A stretch of 64,000 nt of DNA from Ricinus communis (taxonomy: Eukaryota > Streptophyta > Magnoliopsida > Malpighiales > Euphorbiaceae), in the NCBI RefSeq assembly GCF_019578655.1, contig NC_063256.1:29188342-29252341 (forward strand). The letters are read 5' to 3'. The notes beneath the pieces were generated by a model, which was not told the origin of the DNA, did not search any database, and saw nothing but the letters and a program-made list of their open reading frames with translations. Made by a program: the position numbers and the translations under genes. Below are positions 55,621 through 64,000 of the stretch, piece by piece (the first letter of the stretch is position 1; every line of letters begins with the position of its first letter).

Positions 55621-57080
55621 CCCATGCCTACTTAGTCTAGTCCAATTACAAGTTATGCTTTGATTTTCAACTTTTAGGCTTAATGGACTACTTATTATGA
55701 CAAGACCCTTTCTATGTGAATCTAATTCTAATATAGCCCAATCCTAACTAAGATATGCCAAAGCCTACTAAGTTCACTCTAATTTTTAGAGTTTAGGCCC
55801 AGTTAATATTGATTAGCCTATTGGACTATATTTTTCATGCTAGGTCCAAGTTTAGCCTTAAGTCTATATGTCCACTTTTAATTAGGCAGTCATGTCATAG
55901 TTATTTATTCTACATCACCATGAAATAAATAAAAGATAAAGAGCAAAAAATATAAACCTAGCTATTACAACCCGGCCTATAACTAAAACTACAAAGAAAA
56001 ATCCCTAAATCTAATACAATACAAAAAATTTATGAAAATACATCAAAATCCGTAAAAAGGCAAAAATGGGATAAATAGGTGTAGAACCGATCAGCATTAG
56101 GCATAAAGCCGATTGGCTCTAGGGTTTCCAAGCAGACCTTTTGACTTTCAATGTATTCTTTATGTCCCTATAGCTAATTTTAACATGCATAGAGGATAAA
56201 AATCGATTAGATATGAAAGAAATAAAATAAAAATAAAATAGAAATAGCAAATAACAATCGATTTAAGCCAGAAACCAAATAGCTATGCAAACCCTAAAAA
56301 CTGAAAATACAGTAAACTAAGATGACAGTTTAATCCTAATGACCATTTTTAATTACCAAATCATAATGAAAATATAAACCTAATCATTAATCCTATACAT
56401 ATTTTTAATCATATTCAAGATCCTAATTGGCAATATTATCAGAGTCAAAACCTTAACGTTCTTATTATCAAATTTCAAAACCCAATTAACTAATAACATG
56501 TAGATTCAAAAGAAATCCTAATTTAATCATATTTAATATAATAAATTACCCCTAATCATGTTTCTAACAAAAAAGAACATAAAAAATAAAATAAAAAAAG
56601 AAACCAATTTAGGATGATGATGGATGCATGTTTGGAGGAACCTTCAGGTTGTCACTGTAGTTGATGGTTCTGCGGGTCTGAGGTGATGAAAATGCAGTTG
56701 AATCGAAGACTGATTGGGAACCCAGTGTTGGATGTGATGTTGAAAAAGCTTCTCTCGATTAAAAAAGTTTCTAAAAAAAAAAGCAGTTTTGTAGCTTTCT
56801 TTCTCTAGTGACCTAAACCTTCATCCTAATGTTGAATGTAAGATTTTTCTCTCCATTTTTAATCAAATTAGCTTATGTTCTCTCTCTGGTTGTCTGTTAT
56901 GTCCTCCCTCAGAACCCTAGATACCTCTTTCTATTTATAGAGGTAGAATTTCAAAGGAAACGATAATTTCAAATTTTTTTTTTAAAAAGTTGATAAATAT
57001 TTAAATTTAATTCCTTAAATTTAAATAAATATCATTAAAAATTCATGATTATTGTCAAAAAACCTTCTAGAACTGCCTAA
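55621..57080 (-). repeat. Tat LTR fragment (LTR6), both ends missing
   Basis: Matches the middle of LTR1 from about 12460 (TACTTAGTCTAGTCCAATTACA) to about 13770 (ACCTTCTAGAA). A palindrome cluster is at 56085-56130. It is fused on the left to copy 2 and on the right to copy 3 of the antisense ORF, so it marks deletions or recombination. Confidence 0.7.
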
Positions 57081-57082
57081 TA

Positions 57083-59596
57083 TTCACACCGAATTGGAAG
57101 TTTTTGCTCTAATTTCTCGCTAAAACGATCTTGAGCTTGTGAAGGGAGAGGAGATCCCCATTTTAGCAAAATTGAACACCCATCGGGCATATCTGGCCGT
57201 CAGAGAGGTAATTTCTTAGCTTAAACTTTGTTTCCTACAACTTATAGACTTGATGTACGTGTCAAAATATGGGAGAAATTGTAAAATAATGCATAAAATC
57301 TATGTGCCCTAGCCTGTAGAGTCGATCGACGTGGTGCAAGTGCTCACCACTATCATACGATCGACTTTATGCTTTGCTCTATCGAGCCGATCGGCTCGCG
57401 ATCTATATCGACCACGCATAGCCCGAACGAAGGTTTCTAGGGATCTTTTGCGAAAAATAACAACTAATAGACATATACTTACATGTTTAAGGCATTTTGT
57501 ATGTACATGATGTTTAACACCTGTGTATTTGGCTTTCCAAGGTGACATGGTGTTGATCCAGTTCATCGAAAATTTTTACAGTGCTCGCGAGTGGTTCGAC
57601 GAGCTCCCTAGCTTGGTCCAGGCCAAGATTGGAGATACTGGCTTCTGTCAGTTCGTAGCCATACTCCCATCAGCCATTGTGAGGGTCGACCATACTTCTG
57701 TCTACGCCCTGCTCGAGAGGTGGATGGACACAACTCACACCTTCCACACTTCTGTTGGTGAGCTGACTCTCTCTCCTTTTTCCTTTTCTGCCATCACAGG
57801 CACTGATTTCTCTAGCATGCCCATGCCATTCGGCGATACGATCCGTGATTAGTGCTCCGACGTCTGGGAGCGCTTCATTACTGATCTACTCGGGTTATTA
57901 CCGACATTGAAAAACTCACGTTGCATTGCTTAGCAAAGCATCCCCCTCCACCATCGGGGCTCTATTCCTCATAATTCTCAGGAGGTTGACCAGATGGCCC
58001 GAGCTTTTTTGGTGTACCTCTTCGGTACGAATTTGTTCAGTGACTCGGGGAACTCATTGAACTTCAACTATTTGGCCCTACTACGTGTTCTGGACTAGGT
58101 CTCCTCCTACAACTAGGGATCTATAGCTCTCGTATATTTGTATCATCAGATTGACATTACAGTCCGAGGTAGCAAGAGGATCTATGGTTTCTAGCACGCA
58201 ATCCATGTAAGTTATGCACTGACTTCCTTTCTTACTTTCTTTTATAAATAGAGTGAATGCTATTTTTTTGTAGGTTTGGGCCTTGGAGATTGGCCTTTTG
58301 GTGGGCTCACAGCCCATTTGCACTTCGTGGACTTTCCCTCGCTTGAGTCGCTGGAGCTCGAGCAAGACCGTGACATCGGAGTGGGCTCAGGTTCACATGT
58401 ACCGCATATGGATCAAAGCTTGACCTGGGATAAGGTAAATACAATTTATTGGTCATATTCATGCTTCATTTAAATCATTACTTACATTTTTCGATTTGTA
58501 GATTCAAGGCGATTGGCTAGGGGAGCGCTGCCAATAGGAGCCCCATATGCTATTTGTGGCTAACCTCGAGCAGAGGAGGTCCTATTGACTAGACCTACCT
58601 GGCGAGTGTGATACTTGGGAGAGAGGATCTATGGATAGGAGCGAGGCCCTAGTATGCTTCGAGTTCCTTTATCTCCTCTTGTTTTTGTGTTCTAGATGGT
58701 AGACCTTACTTGGGAGGAGTTAGCAGAATGTCTGATGGGTACGACGAGCCTGAGGATCTCACCATTCGATCTCGATGGACAGACTACACTTCATTTGTCC
58801 TTTAGCTATTAGGGGTCATGCCCTTAAGCGACGACGTTGTAGCTCATGTATTTTCTACATTTACTTGGAATTCCCCTTCTATTGTGTCCCGCTTTCATAA
58901 TCATTTATTTACAGTTCATCCACCAGCCTCCTGCTGTTTGTGAGCCAACCGAGGGGTGGTATGCCCGATGTTCTAGGTCTTCTTATATCACAGGCTCTTC
59001 CGATGGTGTAGCCTCCAAGGCACCTCCTACAGCCACGTCTGATGTGGTTCCAAGCAACATTTCATTCCCTCCAGATTCAATGGTCTCATATTGGAGCCCA
59101 TACGGTATGATGGAGCATCGGCTCGCCATAGAGCAAATCCTCCCTCTGGAGTTCACTCTTAGTACTTGCACTCATGTAAGTTCCTTTTCTCTTCTATGTT
59201 TTCACCTCCTTATTTTCTTGAAATTTAGTGATATATTATGCATATACAAGTTCAAAGAGATCAGTTCGAGCACATATATCGGTTGGTCGGTGCCGAGATG
59301 AGGCAATTCTTTATCTTTGGCAAGGATTGGCGGATAAGAAAAATGACTTATGCAATATAATATATATGCATGCATGAGATGCATTAACTAATGTCCTTTC
59401 AGGTTTTCATCAGAAGGACCATAAGGGCTTGCAAGGTCAAATGGATGATTGGCAATATCAGATTGACGCTCAGCAACGTCGGATCGACACTTTGATACTT
59501 CAGCTATCGGCCTTGCAGACCCAAAGGATGGACATTGACTTGGACGATGAGATGGGGGGGTTCGGGAGAGAACTCCGGCTTCTGATCTTCCTTTGA
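57083..59596 (+). pseudogene. Antisense extra ORF of Tat element, plant-mobile-domain-like, copy 3 (most complete)
   Basis: Exon 1 (to 57207) has NDLELVKGEEIPILAKLNTH. Exon 2 (57542-58206) has the best domain: FYSAREWFDELPSLVQAKIG, ALLERWMDTTHTFHTSVGEL, SFSAITGTDFSSMPMPFGD, then DQMARAFLVYLFGTNLFSD. Introns follow at 58207-58273 (GTAAGT...TTGTAG) and 58435-58501 (GTAAAT...TTGTAG). Exon 3 has GLGDWPFGGLTAHLHF. Later exons include PPDSMVSYWSPYGMMEHRLA and a Gln-rich coiled-coil end (WQYQIDAQQRRIDTLILQLS) with a stop at 59594. A few TAG codons interrupt it. The domain resembles plant mobile domain proteins; function in the element is unknown. Confidence 0.65.
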
Positions 59597-59948
59597 CTCT
59601 TTTTATCATTGTTTGTAGAACTTCTGATTTTAGCACTCTTGTAAACCTTTGACTTTTTTAAGATATAAAATCATGATTTTGGCTTTTAAATTGCTTCTAT
59701 TTCGCCTATTTCCTTTTATTATTGCATTCATATGAGCTTGTGTGCACTGAATACTAAATGAGCACCCGAAAAAAAATTGAAACTGGTCAAAAATTGCACC
59801 GGGAGGCCATACAACTGATCGGCTGTGCATAGTGCCGATCGGTTCTACAGTTGTAAAGTCCAAATCAAATACTAATTTGAGGCCTATATATACCATGAGC
59901 CCCCCTTACTTCCTTTCATGTGATTTCACAATTCAAAAAGCCAAAAAT

Positions 59949-61217
59949 ATGTCTCAAAAAAGTGCTAAAAACTTGCAAACTCTCCTTAAAACTTTAATGG
60001 GTGATGATTGGATTAAACTTGAGAGATTCCATCTTCCATCTTTTAAGGCCATGCAACACACCAAACTTCATTATGGGTTTCTCCATTTTGCCTTCAACTT
60101 TTGGTGCCTGAGGGATCATGTCTTTAGATTCAATGGACAAGAGCTGTGCCCCATGATTGAAGAATTTTCTACTATTCTTGGCGCTCCCCATGGATTCTAC
60201 GCATTCCATTGCCCTACCAAAACTGAATGAGCCTTTTCCTAGAAAACTGGTGGAGTTGTTCGACATGCCCCCAACTGAGGTACTTTCTCATTCTACTCGT
60301 GAATATATTAGCTTTACTTCATTGATCTCATGCTGTGAGAAGAAGGAAAAGAGCATGCCTCTTTGATCCAAATGTTGGGCTTTTACCTCTATGTCCAACT
60401 TTTATTGATTTCTCCTCAGGGAGAGGGAGATATTAGAATTGCTAGCATGATTGACTAGGTGGAACATGGAGCAGATCCAATTCTAGTCATCTTGGCTGAA
60501 ACCATTACTAGGTTAGACATGTACAAAACCCATTAATGATTTGGTAGCAGCCTCATTCTCTTACAGGTTCACATCCAAATCTATTTTCTTTTACCTTTTT
60601 CATTCTTTTGCCTTAATTTTTTCCTAACTGCCCTCTCGGGTTTTCAACTTAGCTTCATTTTTTCTTCTTCTCTTTTTTTTATTTTTCTTTTTCTTTTTAT
60701 AGATTTGGCTGTGTTAGTAGCTTTGGATATTGACCATCCCAAGAAATATCAACAAGTACGAGCTGAAGCACGTGCAAACTCAATTTATTGTTAACCCACA
60801 AGGTCATGATAGTTGGATTTCTTGGATGAAAGGTACTCTGAACACACTTATTCACTAGACTTTCCCTTGGTGGAGAATCAAGCATGTTACACTCATGGTG
60901 TACAGTGATTGTGTACCCTTACCCGGACTACGAGCATCTACTTTTTATACACCTTCAAGACTTTGCCACTAGTATGGTAGAAGCAGCGAATCTTGGAATT
61001 CCCACCCAAATTCGAAGGCTTCCCACTCAGACATGATTTCTTGGATAAGATCGAGAGATTGTGGCCTCATCGAGACATAAAGTGAAACCTTGACTTCAAG
61101 GGTGATCTGACCACCGATGACAACTTCAAGGCTTGTGTTCAGCTTCATATTTCCACTTCTCCTAGCTTTGCTCAAATCAAGAGGACTCGAGATCTAGCTG
61201 CTCTATCTAGGATGTAA
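59949..61217 (+). pseudogene. Second antisense extra ORF of Tat element (DUF7745-like)
   Basis: Begins MSQKSAKNLQTLLKTLMGDD, then FHLPSFKAMQHTKLHYGFLH and DHVFRFNGQELCPMIEEFST-ILGAP. After a frameshift near 60222 come NEPFPRKLVELFDMPPTEVL, then NVGLLPLCPTFIDFSSGRGR and DPILVILAETITRLD. The combination of HVFRF..ELCP.IEEF and PAILAET-like words is typical of a plant domain catalogued as DUF7745, frequent in Tat-linked ORFs. It ends about 310 bp from the stop of the oppositely oriented integrase (tail to tail). Frameshifts and probable introns make it broken as read. Confidence 0.6.
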
Positions 61218-61527
61218 ATGCAGATGCGAAGAGGATAAGAAGATAGCAATTATGCTTCTTTTTATATCTCATTTACTTAGGACATTTAGCTTTGTTTTTC
61301 TTTCACTTAGTGTGTAAAATGGTAAACAGACATACATATGTTTGATAACAATTCTAAACAATTTTATTCATTTAACAAAAGCCCAGATATTTTCTAGATA
61401 TAACTCCTGTAATCAGTAAGTATTTTCAAATTTTCTAGCTGATTATTTTCTCTCCTTTGTCCTGACTTTTGCCTGACTAACTTTTTTAGGTTTTTCGATC
61501 AGTAGGCTATTTTTTTATTATATATTT

Positions 61528-62600
61528 TTACACATAGTATTTCTTTAGACAATCTATGTTGATTGGCTTAGTGAACTCGTCCCTCTCCAGGTCTGAGATC
61601 TTAGCAGGACCCTTGCGCAGAATCTTCTTTACCAAGTACGGGCCTTCCTAATTTGGCCTAAACTTCCCTCTTAGGTCGAATGTAGTAGGTCTTGTATGCT
61701 TCAATACTAGATCACCAGCTCTGATCTTTCCTAGCTTTACTTTTTTGTTGAATGCCCTAGCTATCTTTTTCTAATACAACTGCATATGGTATTGGGCTTT
61801 CATCCTTTTCTCCTCAACCAAAGCCAATTGCTGGTAGCTTTGCTCGACCCAATAGTACTCTGGTATTTCAGCCTCTAATACAACTCTCAAAGAATTCAAT
61901 TCAACCGGCAAAACTGCTTCAGTTCCATAAACTATAGAGTATGGTGTTTGCCCAGTTGTTGTTTGCTTGATTGTCCGATATCCCAAAGTGGAAAGGGTAA
62001 TCAAAATGACCAGTCCTTGTGATTCCACACCATCTTTGAAAGTATTCTCTTTAGGTTCTTGTTGGCTGCTTCTATTGTTCCATTCACCTGAGTTCTACAC
62101 GTAGAAGACCTATAATGCTCGATCTTGTATTCTGCTAGCAGGTCCACTGTCTCTCCTATGAACTGCACCATTATTTGTCACGAAGTGATGTAGGACCCCA
62201 TATCTCTGCAAATCAGGTTCCTTTCTATGAATCTGGCCATCTGCCTTGCCCTCACGGTGGTGAATGACTCGGCTTTGAACCACTTCGAGAAATAGTCAAT
62301 TACTATGATAATGAACCAGTGACCATTCAAAAGAGGTTTTCTTTCTCCAATGATGTTGATCCCCCTAAGCTACAAAATGCTAAGGAGACGTTAAGTTGTA
62401 CAGCTTAGTCGGAGGCACGTGACTCAGGTCACTATACAACTGGCATTAACGGCATTTTCTCACCAGTGCTATATAATCCTTCTCCATTGTTAACCAATAA
62501 TAACCTTGCTACATTATCTTCCTGGTTAACATTATGTCATTCATATGTGGCCTGCATACTCCTTTATGCATTTCCTTCATACTACTTGAGCTTCTGCCTT
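61528..62600 (-). pseudogene. Tat/Ogre-type integrase (broken)
   Basis: The C-terminal part is well readable: LGYRTIKQTTTGQTPYSIVY-GTEAVLPVELNSLRVVLEAE, then KIRAGDLVLKHTRPTTFDLR, EGPYLVKKILRKGPAKISDL and PINIDCLKKYYV with a stop at 61528. The core shows GINIIGERKPLLNGHWFIII and FVTNNGA, where both catalytic Asp residues of relatives (GIDVIGP, TDNG) are Asn. The zinc-binding N-terminus (62460-62600) has several stops. Inactive. Confidence 0.82.
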
Positions 62601-62602
62601 AG

Positions 62603-63216
62603 TCACACATCAGAGCTGTACACCCAACACCATTCTTCTATACAAGACACCCTCATGGCTGATGTAATTCCTAGCTTGAATGTGCAGCCCGTATCTTTTC
62701 CTGGCAGTCGCTTCTTCAGATCATAGAACCATGGCTTCTCTTTCAGTCCTACCTGAACTTGTATTACCCGATCCCCTTGAAAACAAGGCGCACCTAATTT
62801 CACAATCACAAAGGCTTCATCGAAAGCTGAGAAGGATTGTCCTACATAGATGACAGGGTAGCTAGCACATCTAGCATCTGATTCTCATCTTGAGGCAAGT
62901 GCATAAAGGAACACTTAGAGAAGTTGCACACTAGAGTCTTAAGATAGTTGACATACGGCTTCAACCTCTTTTCTTTTACTTCCCATTCCTCGAGGGCTTG
63001 TTGGATTACTAGCATGGAGTCCCTATAGAATATCAAGTGTTTAGCTCCTGCTACCAAGGCCGCTTCTAATCTAAATAAACATGCTTCGTACTCCATCATG
63101 TTATTGGTCACTTTAAAGTCCAATCTCTTGGCCATTGGCAGCATCTCCCCTTCTAGCATGATCAAAAGTACTCCCAAGCCTGCACCTCTTGCATTTATGG
63201 TTCCATCAAAGTACAT
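62603..63216 (-). pseudogene. Tat archaeal-type RNase H and linker
   Basis: The open part at 62842-63216 reads MYFDGTINARGAGLGVLLIM, RLDFKVTNNMMEYEACLFRL-EAALVAGAKHLIFYRDSMLV, and SFMHLPQDENQMLDVLATLS. Catalytic residues D (YFDG), E (MEYEAC) and D (YRDSMLV) are present. This second, archaeal-like RNase H is a hallmark of the Tat lineage. The linker at 62603-62809 (VGLKEKPWFYDLKKRLPGKD) leads to integrase. Confidence 0.85.
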
Positions 63217-63895
63217 CCTCCACTCCTAGATCTCGATTGTCCCTAGATTTTCATCAAGAAGCTCTAGATCTCAAGGGTCGTCTCCTTCAATCGCATTCTG
63301 AGCTAGGAACTCAGCTACGACCCTACCCTTAACTACTTTCTTAGTGATGTACTTAATGTCGAACTCCGTTAGGAGCACTAACCATCTAGCCAGCTTCTTT
63401 ACCTCCTAAACTATGTAGTGCCTCAACTTCCTTATAGCCCATATCATGGCTAAGCATGTCTTTTTCACGAGGTTATACTTCGACTCATAAGGCAATAACT
63501 TCTTACTGAGATAATAGACCGCATGCTCCATGTCATTATGTCTGCACTATGCTATCAATGCCCTTATGGCTTCCTCCTCTAAGGCTAAGTATAGGATCAG
63601 CAACTTGCCATCCTTTAGTGGCTTAAAACCAGCGGCTTCACCAGATACTCTTTGATTCTATCGAAGGCCTTCTAACAATGTTCATCCTACAAAACGGGCT
63701 AATGCTTCCTGAAAAGTTTAAAGATAGGATCACAAACCATTGTGAGCTTGGAAATGAATCCACTAATGTATTGCAAGCGTCCTAGGAAACCCTTGACCTC
63801 TTTCTCCATCTTTCTTCGGATCGATCTCTATGTCTCACTGACTCCCTAACAGCTTCCCTAATGTAACTTCGAGTACACTCTTCTTCGGGTTGAGT
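63217..63895 (-). pseudogene. Tat RT C-terminus and first RNase H (broken)
   Basis: Minus-strand words CRHNDMEHAVYYLSKKLLPY, ESKYNLVKKTCLAMIWAIRK-LRHYIV, VKKLARWLVLLTEFDIKYIT and VVKGRVVAEFLAQNAIEGDD are the connection/RNase H part of Tat pol. RT residues are recognisable up to about 63880. TAG stops are frequent (for example CAG to TAG before CRHND). The catalytic RT core and everything upstream are missing because the sequence jumps to leader at about 63895. Confidence 0.75.
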
Positions 63896-64000
63896 CTTAG
63901 TTACCCTAGGATTGTGGGTCTGGGCTTCCTATCAATAAGGGATAATAGGCCCAACGCGCATGCGATAAGTTCTTAAAGCATATTTAAAACAAATAAGACA
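63896..64000 (-). other. Tat leader fused to pol by deletion
   Basis: GGGCTTCCTATCAATAAGGG and following bases match the leader at 31130-31200. Leader and RT are normally separated by gag and protease, so a deletion has joined them. The unit continues beyond the window edge. Confidence 0.7.

Overview
The window is plant nuclear DNA, most likely from a eudicot, and it looks like retrotransposon-dense (pericentromeric-type) heterochromatin. Everything I can identify belongs to Ty3/gypsy LTR retrotransposons: Athila-type elements (primer site TGGCGCCGTTGCCGGGGA, LTRs TGATG...CATCA), Tat/Ogre-type elements (primer site TGGCGACTNNNNTGGGGA, archaeal-type RNase H), a CRM-type centromeric chromovirus (primer site TGGTATCAGAGC) and a probable Tekay-type solo LTR. 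I see no intact host gene, tRNA, rRNA or CRISPR array. The only host-gene sequence recognised is a 3'-end fragment of a berberine-bridge-enzyme-like gene captured inside a retroelement. The species cannot be named from the sequence.

Layout. 1-10.1 kb: a decayed minus-strand Athila element (IN, RNase H, RT, PR, gag, 5' LTR), followed by an Athila extra-ORF fragment and a chimeric LTR. 10.1-15.65 kb: minus-strand Tat pieces (PR, gag start, leader, primer site, LTR inserted in the gag of an older Tat copy). 15.65-31.1 kb: a CRM-type element with 5-bp target duplication GTGGG. Its gag is split by a non-autonomous Athila-type element (19827-28414), whose 3' LTR is split again by a 2.3-kb solo LTR (25999-28307, target duplication GTAAC). 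The order is Tat, then CRM, then Athila-type, then solo LTR. 31.1-43 kb: Tat LTRs, leaders, a 33-bp minisatellite, an antisense extra ORF and a plus-strand Tat-type LTR. 43.03-51.9 kb: a rearranged Athila-type element. 51.9-64 kb: the rest of the interrupted Tat LTR, two more copies of the antisense extra ORF, a second kind of antisense ORF, and a decayed Tat pol.

The most remarkable object is the 8869-bp unit at 43030-51898, flanked by a perfect 5-bp target duplication (AGAAC). It starts with a normal LTR. Its other end is an inverted copy of about 1.04 kb of its own internal region, joined to a captured berberine-bridge-enzyme-like 3' end and a truncated second LTR. The aberrant right terminus (TGATATCA) lies directly next to an internal copy of the polypurine tract. 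I infer that plus-strand priming at this internal tract, plus template switching onto a cellular mRNA, made a cDNA whose false end was accepted by integrase.

Other points of interest are three antisense plant-mobile-domain-like ORF copies, two of them with two GT-AG introns at matching places and one with the first; a CRM 5' LTR grown by three extra 308-bp units while its 3' LTR has one; a 62-bp flanking duplication with a 9-bp-truncated LTR; and two unrelated LTR families that each carry clusters of short GC-rich palindromes. Nearly all pol genes are broken, mostly by changes consistent with C-to-T decay (for example CAG to TAG), except for the intact CRM integrase.
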